Assembly (NCBI GenBank): GCA_021604005.1
Contig: BQIV01000031.1
Location: forward strand, 1 to 62,707
Length of the DNA: 62,707 nt
Direction: 5' to 3'
DNA from: Nitrospirales bacterium
GTDB taxonomy: Bacteria; Nitrospirota; Nitrospiria; Nitrospirales; UBA8639
The translations under genes and the position numbers were made by a program. Positions within the stretch are counted from its first letter, which is position 1. Each line of letters begins with the position of its first letter. Under the pieces are notes generated by a model. That model was not told the origin of the DNA, made no database searches, and saw nothing but the letters and a program-made list of their open reading frames with translations. Shown one piece after another: positions 8,486-16,616 of this stretch.

Positions 8486-8792
8486 CATTTTCGCAAAGCT
8501 CTGGTCGTCTTTTTACTTGCATTCGCTGCCTCAACTACATGAAGCTGCAATCGCAACATTCCGGAATCAGACATTATAGCGAATCCAAATACGTTCCAAA
8601 CGGAAAAATACAACGAACTCCGCGCGGTACAACGTGAACATGAGGAAAGTTATGCCCGTCTGGATGCCCTGCAGACGATTGACGGTTCACGAACGAAGGG
8701 TCAATCAACATTCAGTTGGTCGACGTGTCACTGATTCGGCATAACTGAAACGGCTATAACCAAACTCGGGCAATTCAACCATTCGAGACAAT

Positions 8793-8974
8793 GATTGTGA
8801 ATGTTACATTGAAGCCATCGACGAAGCACTCAACAACTCAAAGGGATCACAGCGGTCGATCTATCCACCCGAAAAAACTATGCCAGCGTCAAAACGGATG
8901 CACGGAAACCCAATCAAGTTGTCGACACCGTCGATGCGCTCTCAAGAGACGGTCGGATGTGTGAGGTAGAGTAA
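8793..8974 (+). pseudogene. Frameshifted heavy-metal-associated (HMA) domain remnant
   Basis: Two adjacent frames read as one HMA-like domain. Frame A (8793-8842) gives DCECYIEAIDEALNNSK, where CECY sits in the place of the metal-binding CxxC. After a shift near 8843, frame B gives GITAVDLSTRKNYASV, then KTDARKPNQVVDTVDAL and CEVE, ending at TAA 8972-8974. That order (Cys motif, amphipathic helix, GI-x-AVD strand, KTD, V-x-D-x-V-x-AL helix, CEVE) is the HMA/copper-chaperone fold. There is no start codon and the frame is broken, so this is a decayed gene. Fragments further left (8590-8731) also look degraded. Confidence 0.5.
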
Positions 8975-9086
8975 CAGAACGAAAACAAACGCTTGGGGGT
9001 TGGCCAATGATACATCCAATGAACACTGCGCCAGAAGAATACACAACCCCTTGTACTTGACAACAATATGTAGTACGCTGTCTTAC

Positions 9087-9320
9087 ATGACGACGACAAT
9101 TACTATTCGAGCCGACGATGCCCTACGGACAGCACTTGCTAAACGTGCAAAAATCCAAGGGAAAAACGTCTCTGAAGTCATCAGAGAGATTCTTCAATCA
9201 GCAGTTGAAGAACGACCATTGGGAACCAGAGTGGGACACTTAAAAGGTCGACTTCACTTGGGGAAAAAATCTGTTGACCCATGGCGAGCCAGACTTCAAA
9301 ATCAGAACTGGCGTTCGTGA
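9087..9320 (+). CDS. Ribbon-helix-helix antitoxin of a PIN toxin pair
   Basis: 77 residues. The ATG at 9087 starts a typical RHH antitoxin sequence: TITIRADDALRTALAKRA (strand plus helix), then GKNVSEVIREILQSAVEE. The C-terminal part (GHLKGRLHLGKKSVDPWRA) would wrap the toxin. TTGACA at 9057-9062 and the GTAC half-sites at 9053 and 9072 fit an autoregulated promoter. The stop overlaps the GTG start of the toxin gene, which implies translational coupling. Confidence 0.8.
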   Translation: MTTTITIRADDALRTALAKRAKIQGKNVSEVIREILQSAVEERPLGTRVGHLKGRLHLGKKSVDPWRARLQNQNWRS

Positions 9321-9733
9321 AAACCTGGTTGCTCGATACCGGACCACTCGTCGCCTATCTAGATCAAAGCGATCCCGCCCACGACGAAGTTACCCCGCAG
9401 CTTGACAATTTCAGAGGGCAACTCGTCACGACGAGTGCCGTCATTACCGAAACAATGCACTTTGTCGCAGAGAGCCAATCAGGTCCTCGTCTTCTGGCTG
9501 ACTTCGTGAATGAGAGCGGTATGCAGGTCTACGACTTCAGCCAACCATCTGAGTTGTATGAAGCCTCATTGTTGATGGAGAAGTATGCAGATACTCCTAT
9601 GGATTACGCGGACGCCACGTTGATAATTCTGGCGCAAGGGCTGGGAGTAACTGATATTGTCACCCTCGACCGTCGTGGCTTTTCTACTTACCGAACCCAA
9701 CGGCGACGATCCTTGCATCTTGTTCTTGGATAA
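9317..9733 (+). CDS. PIN-domain toxin (VapC-like)
   Basis: 138 residues. The start is taken as GTG 9317, which overlaps the antitoxin stop as GTGA; an ATG at 9281 is possible but would overlap the antitoxin by 40 nt. The PIN motifs are present: LLDTGPLVAYLD at the N-terminus, an ITETMHF acidic helix, and MDYADATLIILA near the C-terminus. PIN toxins are Mg-dependent ribonucleases, often acting on tRNA or rRNA. It forms a pair with the RHH protein just upstream. Confidence 0.8.
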   Translation: MKTWLLDTGPLVAYLDQSDPAHDEVTPQLDNFRGQLVTTSAVITETMHFVAESQSGPRLLADFVNESGMQVYDFSQPSELYEASLLMEKYADTPMDYADATLIILAQGLGVTDIVTLDRRGFSTYRTQRRRSLHLVLG

Positions 9734-9999
9734 CCATCCATTCTCCTATAGTTTTGTAAGAGCGCAGATTCATAGAATTTACTATTACCCCCTGCAGTCG
9801 AGTGCGCACAAATGGGTGCAGGAATTTCATCTTTTACAGTGAACAGAACCCACACATCCGGCTCATGGATATCAAAAACCCATTGAAATCCATCATCGCA
9901 CACGAGGAAAGATCTTTAGGTGCATGCCGTCTTATTTCTATTCATTTTCTGTCTTGACAATGGGGACCACTATAAGTTCGTCCGATAGCCATGAAACGA

Positions 10000-10422
10000 C
10001 TAAACAACCAGGAACCCTCTCGCCTTCGCGGCACGATTGAGACGACTGTCAAAGCACACAAAGGAAACGGGTTCCTCAACCGAAGCGTGCAGATGAAGGG
10101 CCGAGGCCAAATGCACTGCATCGTATGCCCTCAAACGATACTCTTCAGCTAACTCACCTGCTTGTCGAACAACTTCCCAACGCACTTCAAGAGCAAAGTA
10201 CCGTTCCCAGTCATCGTGAAAGTCTTCGAGGATCGCACGATGGACTGCTTTGCTTAGACGTTTATCCTGATAGGCTCTTGCAAATGCCGCTCGAGTTTCC
10301 GTATAGGCGAGCATTGAGGTACAAATAGTTGAACTATTGGTACAGACATCCTGAACCGTTTTAGAGCCGGATTCCTCAACATACAATTTCACAAGAGCGC
10401 TTGTGTTCAAGTACGCAATCAT
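10000..10422 (-). CDS. PIN-domain toxin (VapC-like)
   Basis: 140 residues from ATG 10422, with an in-frame TTG one codon earlier. It begins MIAYLNTSALVKLYVEE, where the usual first Asp is Asn (YLNTSALVK rather than YLDTSALVK). Later acidic positions are kept: ETRAAF, and RAYDAVHLASAL. The gene directly follows its antitoxin with almost no gap. The Asn for Asp change at a metal-coordinating position could weaken catalysis, though some active PIN proteins vary here. Confidence 0.75.
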   Translation of the reverse strand: MIAYLNTSALVKLYVEESGSKTVQDVCTNSSTICTSMLAYTETRAAFARAYQDKRLSKAVHRAILEDFHDDWERYFALEVRWEVVRQAGELAEEYRLRAYDAVHLASALHLHASVEEPVSFVCFDSRLNRAAKARGFLVV

Positions 10423-10425
10423 CAA

Positions 10426-10692
10426 TCACCGATCGTCAAGCACTGTTTGGCTAAGAGACTTGCTGCGAAGCCGGTGAGGACGACGAGCACCTTGAGGCTT
10501 GCCTCCCGCCCAACGAGCCTCACCTGCCCCTAACAACTTTGTTAACGACTCCCGAAGGCCGTCCTTTTCTGCTGGGGTTAAAAGAACAAAGGGATGCCCT
10601 CGTTCGGTGACGAGAATTCGCTCACCCGTAGCAGCGCGATGTAGATATTGACTGAGTCGACTTTTTAGTTCACGGACACCAACTTCCTTCAT
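10426..10692 (-). CDS. Phd/YefM-type antitoxin
   Basis: 88 residues starting MKEVGVRELKSRLSQYLHRAATGERILVTERGHP (shown in parts: VGVRELKSRLSQYL, then ERILVTERGHPFVLLTP), the usual Phd/YefM DNA-binding fold. The C-terminal region is Arg/Gly-rich and would bind the PIN toxin encoded immediately downstream on the same strand. Confidence 0.8.
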   Translation of the reverse strand: MKEVGVRELKSRLSQYLHRAATGERILVTERGHPFVLLTPAEKDGLRESLTKLLGAGEARWAGGKPQGARRPHRLRSKSLSQTVLDDR

Positions 10693-10817
10693 AGGCCTGA
10701 TCTCCTTGTGTCCACATTTTACACTACAATGTAGGCACAGTCCAGAAACGAGTTACAGAAAACAGCATTGGGGAAAACTCGAAAAAGAGGGAAGTCAAAT
10801 ATCCATATAGATTCTTC

Positions 10818-11219
10818 TTATCGAGCCGCATTGACTCGCTTGATATTTCCGGGCCATTGAAGAATCTGTTTATCCGCTGTCACCAATGACGCCCTAGAAA
10901 GAATGGCCGTTGCGGTGATAAACCTATCAGTTGGATCTGGATGAAAATTAGACATGGTTGTCGCCTTGATTCCTACTTCTCCATCTATCGGAACTTCATG
11001 TAATCCCATTTCTAATAGTTGAGCTCGCCAAACATCGACAGGCTGTCCAAGAATAAGACGCCCTCGCTGGTGAAGCAGTGCAATCTCCCAAAACGAAATG
11101 GCTGAAACGGAAAGTTCATCATTTGCTAGTGCACGATCGGCAATCTTTTTGGCTTGTTTCCCGATGGCAGGAAGTCCCTCGACCAACCAGACAAGCACAT
11201 GAGTATCGAGAAGAGTCAC
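10818..11219 (-). CDS. PIN-domain toxin (VapC-like)
   Basis: 133 residues from GTG 11219, which overlaps the antitoxin stop as GTGA. Motifs: LLDTHVLVWLVEG (first acidic site), SAISFWEIALLHQRGRL (second) and DPTDRFITATAIL followed by LVTADKQIL. This is the subgroup of PIN toxins that pairs with Phd-type antitoxins. It is the third PIN toxin within 2 kb. Confidence 0.82.
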   Translation of the reverse strand: MTLLDTHVLVWLVEGLPAIGKQAKKIADRALANDELSVSAISFWEIALLHQRGRLILGQPVDVWRAQLLEMGLHEVPIDGEVGIKATTMSNFHPDPTDRFITATAILSRASLVTADKQILQWPGNIKRVNAAR

Positions 11220-11476
11220 TGGAGAGCATCCCACGCTTCATTCAGAGATGATACGATATCTCCCTGAATTGTTACGCTCCCCTGCAAAGCGCCATACAAC
11301 GTAGAAGGCCGACGACGATACGGGACAAGCTGACTCACTGGATTATCATTCTTCGTGATGACCAAAGGTTCACCAGTTTCGGCGACTTCATCCATCAACT
11401 GTAAACACCGTGCTTTAAATTCCGATGCTTTTATTGTTTTTATGAAAATGGAAACCCGGCTGGGCCAGAAGTTCAA
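11216..11476 (-). CDS. Phd/YefM-type antitoxin
   Basis: Up to 86 residues; the core TIKASEFKARCLQLMDEV followed by GEPLVITKNDNPVSQLVPY is the Phd/YefM fold. The start is uncertain: the only conventional codon is TTG at 11476, and the family usually begins just before KTIKASEFK, where no ATG or GTG exists. The C-terminal part would neutralise the overlapping PIN toxin. Confidence 0.78.
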   Translation of the reverse strand: MNFWPSRVSIFIKTIKASEFKARCLQLMDEVAETGEPLVITKNDNPVSQLVPYRRRPSTLYGALQGSVTIQGDIVSSLNEAWDALQ

Positions 11477-11515
11477 AAATTTAGTGGATCACCATCCGTT
11501 TTTTGGAGAATGCAG

Positions 11516-12535
11516 CTATTGGAACTGCAATCGGCCCTTCACCCCAGAGGAAACGAATACGTTCCCTTGTGCATCCACGATCACACCCTCCACTTCCGGT
11601 AGCCGCTCAATCAAAGCCATGCCTTTTTTCGGGCCCATGACAAAAATTCCCGTATCGAGTCCATCGGCTATCACACCTCGAGATGCAATGACGGTGACAC
11701 TTTGCGCTAATCGTGCAGGATGAAGCGTCTTGGGATCTAAAATATGATGATAGCGGATTCCATCCTGTTCGAAGTACCGTTGATAATCTCCGGCCGTTGA
11801 CACAGCCTCGTTTTCTAACTCGATCGTCGCGAGCACATGGCCCTGCTCTTTTCGTGGATGTTGAATACCGAATACAAACTTCTGACCATCCGGCATGCGG
11901 CCAAATGTTTTAATATCCCCGGATATGGCAATCACTCCGGCTGTCGCCCCCGACGTTTCCATCACCTCTGCCGCAAGATCCGCCGCAAAGCCTTTCCCGA
12001 TTCCGCCAACATCAATCTGCATACCGGGACGCGCAAGGGACACCGTTCTCGTGTGTCGATCTAACTGCAATTGAGATAAGTCTATCAGTGAATACACCGC
12101 ATCCAATTCTCGTTGAGTCGGCACTCTCCCCTTCTCACTCACATTCCAGGCAACCACGGCAGGTCCCAGGGCAATATTGAAACTCCCGCCGGTTAACCGG
12201 TCCATTTCCAATGAATGGTCAAGCAGATTCAGCGTCTCAGCACTCACCTTCACGGCATGTTGACCAGCCGCTGCATTCACTCGAGACAATTCACTTTCGG
12301 GAATCCACGTACTCAACAGCTCTTCCAACCGGCGTATTTCTTTCAACCCTGCATCCACAGCCTGTCGCGCTGTCGCATCATCCGGAGCAATCCCGGTGAC
12401 AAACACAAGGGTCCCCATCAAATATTGACTCCGCTTGATCATGGCGTCCTTTGCAACACCCACCTCACACAAGACCAGGGAGAAGATGAGCAAGATGAAC
12501 AGAAAGACGAACCGTTGAAATAGGGACTCAATCAT
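11516..12535 (-). CDS. apbE: ApbE-family FAD:protein FMN transferase
   Basis: 339 residues, usual for ApbE. A hydrophobic N-terminus (~6-26) should target it to the periplasm. Motifs: YLMGTLVFVTG, LSTWIPESELSRVNAAAG, DVGGIGKGFAADLA (FAD site), GVIAISGDIKTFG, AVSTAGDYQRYFEQDG, HHILDPKT and VIADGLDTGIFVMG. ApbE attaches FMN to a threonine in target proteins. A good target is the FMN-binding protein at 15880-16599, which carries the SGAT acceptor. The lipoprotein gene at 12591-13172 lies 55 bp upstream on the same strand, so the two probably share a transcript. Confidence 0.92.
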   Translation of the reverse strand: MIESLFQRFVFLFILLIFSLVLCEVGVAKDAMIKRSQYLMGTLVFVTGIAPDDATARQAVDAGLKEIRRLEELLSTWIPESELSRVNAAAGQHAVKVSAETLNLLDHSLEMDRLTGGSFNIALGPAVVAWNVSEKGRVPTQRELDAVYSLIDLSQLQLDRHTRTVSLARPGMQIDVGGIGKGFAADLAAEVMETSGATAGVIAISGDIKTFGRMPDGQKFVFGIQHPRKEQGHVLATIELENEAVSTAGDYQRYFEQDGIRYHHILDPKTLHPARLAQSVTVIASRGVIADGLDTGIFVMGPKKGMALIERLPEVEGVIVDAQGNVFVSSGVKGRLQFQ

Positions 12536-12590
12536 TGCGCAAGCTACCTCACAACACTCTCGTCAGAAAACTCAAGAAACTATCCATTGA

Positions 12591-13172
12591 CTATTGGCGA
12601 TAAAAATATTTCAACTTAGGATTTGGCGCTACGGCGTACAGTCTATCTCGACTATCCATCAACTGCGGAAATGAATTGATGATCACCTTGCCCTCCATAC
12701 CCGGATTATGTTCTAACACCTCATCCCAATTCCAATTTTCTTCGGATATCGTCAAGGACACCATGCGTTGCGTGCGCGGCGTCTCAACGGCAAACTGCCA
12801 CCGTCCTAAATGCGTCACCATGCCTGCCGGAATATCAAACCTTGCATGCAGATAGGACTCCGCCATAAAGGGACCTTCATTAATCTGTACCCGAACCATT
12901 TCATATGTACCCGGACGAAGCGATACGAAAAACGTCTGCAGTCGTGGGTTGACCTTGATACGAATTTGCTGCTGCGTGGCTACGTGTACAACATCCACAA
13001 AACGGACTCGTGCAGGAAATTGCCGAGGATTAGGACCGACCTCTGTGACGTCAATACTCCCGAAGGCCATGGATGCCTCACGCTCCTGCCCTTCCAGAGC
13101 ATCAGGACTGGATGCCAGACAGGCCGAAAAGATACAGCCACATACCGCGATTAATAAAGAAACAACCTTCAT
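12591..13172 (-). CDS. Outer-membrane-type lipoprotein of unknown function
   Basis: 193 residues from ATG 13172. The signal peptide ends in IFSAC, a lipobox, so it should be lipid-anchored. The mature domain is mostly beta-type sequence (FGSIDVTEVGPNPRQFPARV, TFFVSLRPGTYEMVRVQI), resembling carboxypeptidase-regulatory or Ig-like domains. Family not recognised. It precedes apbE on the same strand, so it may serve the same redox or flavin process. Confidence 0.6.
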   Translation of the reverse strand: MKVVSLLIAVCGCIFSACLASSPDALEGQEREASMAFGSIDVTEVGPNPRQFPARVRFVDVVHVATQQQIRIKVNPRLQTFFVSLRPGTYEMVRVQINEGPFMAESYLHARFDIPAGMVTHLGRWQFAVETPRTQRMVSLTISEENWNWDEVLEHNPGMEGKVIINSFPQLMDSRDRLYAVAPNPKLKYFYRQ

Positions 13173-13351
13173 TGTCACCCCCCATCGACGCACTGTCGTA
13201 CAACCTGGAACCAGCGTTCCAGTCTCAAGCAACTTGCAGACCAGCTTAACGACTCTGTATGACTGCTGCAATCATGAAATGAACCTAATCAGTGAAGATA
13301 CACATGATTTCCATCAGAATAAACAATAGGGTAAAGATATGAATGTAAGGG

Positions 13352-13393
13352 TTGACAAACACTCAACCACTTAGATATTAATAATGGTTATCA
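13352..13393 (+). promoter_or_regulatory. Promoter with overlapping Fur-box-like site
   Basis: TTGACA (13352-13357) and an AT-rich -10 (TATTAA, 13376-13381) frame a promoter. TAATAATGGTTATCA at 13379-13393 matches the 7-1-7 Fur operator TGATAATNATTATCA at 12 of 14 positions and covers the -10. The next gene is the Com-like zinc ribbon at 13457, so that gene is probably Fur-repressed. Confidence 0.65.
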
Positions 13394-13456
13394 ATTTCAA
13401 ATTATACGACTTCATTATTCATTTTCAAAATTCATTAGAATTACAACGCATTATTC

Positions 13457-13681
13457 ATGAAGGTACGTTCAACGCAGCCGGAGCAAGAGGATGGGATTCA
13501 CGAGTTTTCCGAAGCTCGCTGCGAATGTGGTCAATTGGTGGCCAAGCTTGGCAATCAGGGTGTTGAACTGAAGTGCAAACGGTGCAAACGTCTTGTTTCT
13601 ATATCTTTTTCCGACCTGGCTCACTCTGAAGTCACCGTTCAGCTCTGCTCAAACCCACCAACGCTCAGGCCCCCATCGTAA
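13457..13681 (+). CDS. Com-like zinc-ribbon protein, Fur-box-associated
   Basis: 74 residues. The centre is a compact zinc ribbon: CECGQLVAKLG followed by VELKCKRCKRLVSI, four Cys as CxC then CxxC. It resembles phage Mu Com, which binds mRNA and activates translation of mom; host-encoded relatives are often annotated as Com-family regulators. A paralogue sits at 58954-59166 with the same CxCG-L-A-L and CxRCKR pattern, also behind a Fur-like box. Whether it binds RNA, DNA or a metal in this organism is unknown. The link to iron starvation is inferred from the operators. Confidence 0.7.
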   Translation: MKVRSTQPEQEDGIHEFSEARCECGQLVAKLGNQGVELKCKRCKRLVSISFSDLAHSEVTVQLCSNPPTLRPPS

Positions 13682-13977
13682 ACGGCCACTCGAACAATCA
13701 TAGTGAATGCAAATGAGTTTCTGCTGAACCATGAAAGCATTCAACGCGGTATCCCACGTGTCAAGAATACAGAAGTTCATGGAATCGGCTATACCTGACA
13801 ATGATTGACGTTGGATATCACGTAGTAGATATCAAACGTGTGCAAGATGGCGCGTTATCGTTTCGGTAGAACTGAAGCGGCTAGAACAAACCACAACCTG
13901 CGGACCCTTGAGTCCCATCACATACTAACCTAAGAGGACCCGGTGAGTCCCCAGCTATTTACATCGGAGGACGTGCA

Positions 13978-15408
13978 ATGAAGTCAACGTTGACGTTGGG
14001 GGCACTCGGAGTCGCCGTCATGCTGTCGGGACCGTTTGGATTTATGGACAGGGCCAATGCGGCCGACCGGATGGAAGCAACATCTTCAACCCCCGTGAGC
14101 ACTTTATCGGCCGAAGATATTAATCACATCGTCGATCAGCGCGTGCAAGACATTTTGAACAACCGCATGCAACCCCCGCCACCAAAGGATTTCAGTCAAA
14201 CGCCGGGACTTGGGGAAACCACGCAAACACCGCAAAGGTCCAAATCCCAAATTCAGCAACAAGGCGTGGATTGGGTGACCGGTGGTTCCGTCCTTCAAGG
14301 TGGCCGGACGATTTATGCCAAACCCTTTATCCGTGCACCAAAAACAATCGTCGGTGGATACATGGACTTTACTATTTCCGACTGTAACCACGCCGGCTCT
14401 CGTGATTGTTCGGAAGGTCTTGAATTCGACCAAGAACGCTTTGTGCCGTTCTTTTATTCGCAAATTACCGATCGGTTGAGCATGGGTGCTGAAGTCGAGA
14501 TTGAACATGGCGGACCGCAAGGCAATCAAGGCGACGGAGACGTCAAAATCGAATTTGCCACGATGGACTATCGCTTTACCGATTGGCTCAACTTTCGCGG
14601 CGGTATCCTGTTGATCCCACTCGGACGATTCAACCTGGTTCATGATTCACCGTTGAACGATCTCCCATTACGGCCGATGGTGAGTCGACTGATCATTCCA
14701 TCCACCTTTGCCGAGTCCGGCATCGGAATTTTCGGAACGGTGTACCCGACTCAGTTGGCCAAGGTCGACTACGAATTTTACGTCACGCAAGGGTTTGACG
14801 GCGGAAGCAGCCAAGCCAACATCGGTGGCACCTTTGATGAAGGGGGATACCGAGGCAACCGAGGGAGTTTCAAGACCGACAACAATCAGAACAAAGCTAT
14901 TGTCAGCCGCATTTCAGTCAGCCCGATCCTCGGCATCGAAGTCGCCGGATCCGTGCACCATGGCAAATGGGACGATGAAGGCCGACATGATATGACCATT
15001 GTGGCCGTCGACGGTCTACTCCAACGCGGACCCTTTGAAGTGCTTGGGGAAGCGGCATGGACACATGTTGAAGGCGGCAATCGCACACCTGTAGCGGGCA
15101 CCCCGCCGCAAAAAATGTCAGGCTACTATGTCCAGGGCAACTACCACTTCATGCCTGACGCGTTAAAGCAGGCCGCGCCGTCTTTCTTTTCCGATGCCTC
15201 AACCTTCACAGGGGTCATCCGGTGGGGGCAGGTCGATACGAATACGCAAAATAGCAACAATGTGAATGATATCAGCCGATTGACCTTCGGCGTAAACTTC
15301 CGTCCTGTGGAAGACGCCGTCTTTAAATTTGCCTACACCCTCAATGATCATGAGGATGATCCAGGGCAGCGAAATGGATGGCAATTTAGCATGGCCACCT
15401 ATTTCTAA
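13978..15408 (+). CDS. Outer-membrane porin-like beta-barrel protein
   Basis: 476 residues. The signal peptide ends near ANAAD. Residues ~40-100 hold a helical/coiled segment (SAEDINHIVDQRVQDILNN) and a Pro/Gln linker. From ~115 to the end the sequence alternates as expected for a beta-barrel (IVGGYMDFTI, MGAEVEIEH, LNFRGGILLIPLGRFN), with a terminal aromatic residue (MATYF). It resembles phosphate-selective/OprO-like or DcaP-type porins. GGAGG precedes the ATG. It heads a run with a lipoprotein, an FMN-binding protein and a membrane protein, which suggests a trans-envelope redox or uptake role. Confidence 0.78.
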   Translation: MKSTLTLGALGVAVMLSGPFGFMDRANAADRMEATSSTPVSTLSAEDINHIVDQRVQDILNNRMQPPPPKDFSQTPGLGETTQTPQRSKSQIQQQGVDWVTGGSVLQGGRTIYAKPFIRAPKTIVGGYMDFTISDCNHAGSRDCSEGLEFDQERFVPFFYSQITDRLSMGAEVEIEHGGPQGNQGDGDVKIEFATMDYRFTDWLNFRGGILLIPLGRFNLVHDSPLNDLPLRPMVSRLIIPSTFAESGIGIFGTVYPTQLAKVDYEFYVTQGFDGGSSQANIGGTFDEGGYRGNRGSFKTDNNQNKAIVSRISVSPILGIEVAGSVHHGKWDDEGRHDMTIVAVDGLLQRGPFEVLGEAAWTHVEGGNRTPVAGTPPQKMSGYYVQGNYHFMPDALKQAAPSFFSDASTFTGVIRWGQVDTNTQNSNNVNDISRLTFGVNFRPVEDAVFKFAYTLNDHEDDPGQRNGWQFSMATYF

Positions 15409-15448
15409 GAGAATGCGGATCACGCTCACGCGTGAGAAGACACACGAT

Positions 15449-15886
15449 ATGTATAAACCGTTTTTTGTCCTCTCTGTGTTTCTCTCGCTCTCGTTCGGGT
15501 GTGTTGGCTGGTCCAACGCACCCAGCGTGGCAACCCACTGTTCACTTGAACAGACATGGAGTGTGGCCCTCGCCAGCTTACAAGAATTCGAACTTCGCAA
15601 AATCGATCAAGAACACCGGATTATCGAAACGGACTGGATCGCTGTGCAACCAAGCCGGCTCAGCGGAGTCATGAACCGGAATATCAATGAAGAGCGTGCT
15701 CGATTTGTTTTGGAGATCAAACCCGATGAGGGAGGTCAAAGCACAATCAGAGTCAAACAAATCCGAGAATTTTGGTCACCGCAAGGCGTGCAATCACGAT
15801 CGTGGAGACAGATCCCGGGCAACGAAGAGCAAGAGCGGCAACTTGCCGCACGAATTCAAGCTAAACTGAAGAGGGTGTCATGTTAA
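15449..15886 (+). CDS. BamC-like small lipoprotein
   Basis: 145 residues from ATG 15449; an earlier ATG at 15413 is possible. The signal peptide ends in LSFGC, a lipobox-like sequence. The mature part (LQEFELRKIDQEHRIIETDW, FVLEIKPDEGG) resembles the repeated domain of BamC/NlpB-type lipoproteins, though no pathway can be assigned. Its last 7 nt overlap the next gene (ATG 15880), so translation is probably coupled to the FMN-binding protein. Confidence 0.55.
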   Translation: MYKPFFVLSVFLSLSFGCVGWSNAPSVATHCSLEQTWSVALASLQEFELRKIDQEHRIIETDWIAVQPSRLSGVMNRNINEERARFVLEIKPDEGGQSTIRVKQIREFWSPQGVQSRSWRQIPGNEEQERQLAARIQAKLKRVSC

Positions 15887-16599
15887 CTATTTATCATCGA
15901 GCCACTATCATTTCTACTGTGATGTTCGGACTGCTCCCGTGTCTCCTCAGTGGTTTGTTTCTTACTCCCACATACGCACAGCAACAGCTTGAACGCATTT
16001 GGGACCATGAATTGAATCGTTGGCTGAACGCCGAAGAGCTCGGTCATTTAGAAGTATATTTCACAGAGGATGAAGCGGCCAAAGTCATGTTCCCCGACTC
16101 TGATCATATTCGAAAAACCACTCTTTCGCTGAGCCCAAAACAAAAAAAATTAGTGGAAGAACAGATTGGCTGGAAATTTCCTGAAGACTCGTTTACTACC
16201 TATATTGGTGAAACCGGTGGAAAGGCCGATGGCTATGCGATTGTCCAAAATACCATCGGGAAACATCGTCCGATCACCTATATGGTCGGAGTCGACACCG
16301 AAGGCGAAGTCAGCAACTTTGAAGTGCTGGTCTATCGCGAAGCTCGAGGAAACGAAATTGCCACGAAGCGGTTCAACTATCAATTCCAGGGCAAAGACGT
16401 ACGCGACCCCATTCGCATCAATCGCGACATTATCAATATTTCCGGAGCCACAATGTCGGTCCGTTCGGCCAGTGCGGGCGTCAAACGCGTTCTCGTACTT
16501 GTCAATGAATTTTACTTAAAACCATTAGGCCTGGGGACGAACACACTGGTCGCCGGAAGTGCGGAAAAAGGATTTCTTGAATCCATTTTAGGGTTTTAA
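15880..16599 (+). CDS. FMN-binding domain protein, likely ApbE substrate
   Basis: 239 residues with a signal peptide (~1-34, ending near PTYAQ). The C-terminal half is an FMN_bind domain: GYAIVQNTIGKHRPITYMVG, then INISGATMSVRS. SGAT at res 188-191 is the acceptor motif in which ApbE links FMN to threonine (Thr191 here). Such periplasmic flavoproteins carry electrons in Nqr/Rnf-like and extracellular electron-transfer chains. ApbE is encoded 3.3 kb upstream on the other strand. Overlap with the lipoprotein and the 17-bp gap to the next membrane gene suggest one operon. The electron acceptor is unknown; ferric iron is a reasonable guess. Confidence 0.85.
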   Translation: MLTIYHRATIISTVMFGLLPCLLSGLFLTPTYAQQQLERIWDHELNRWLNAEELGHLEVYFTEDEAAKVMFPDSDHIRKTTLSLSPKQKKLVEEQIGWKFPEDSFTTYIGETGGKADGYAIVQNTIGKHRPITYMVGVDTEGEVSNFEVLVYREARGNEIATKRFNYQFQGKDVRDPIRINRDIINISGATMSVRSASAGVKRVLVLVNEFYLKPLGLGTNTLVAGSAEKGFLESILGF

Positions 16600-16616
16600 A
16601 TGTTAAGTGATGCAGC

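Noticed and set aside
9688-9903. 71-residue minus-strand frame
   Set aside because: It overlaps the PIN toxin and shows no family features or start signal.
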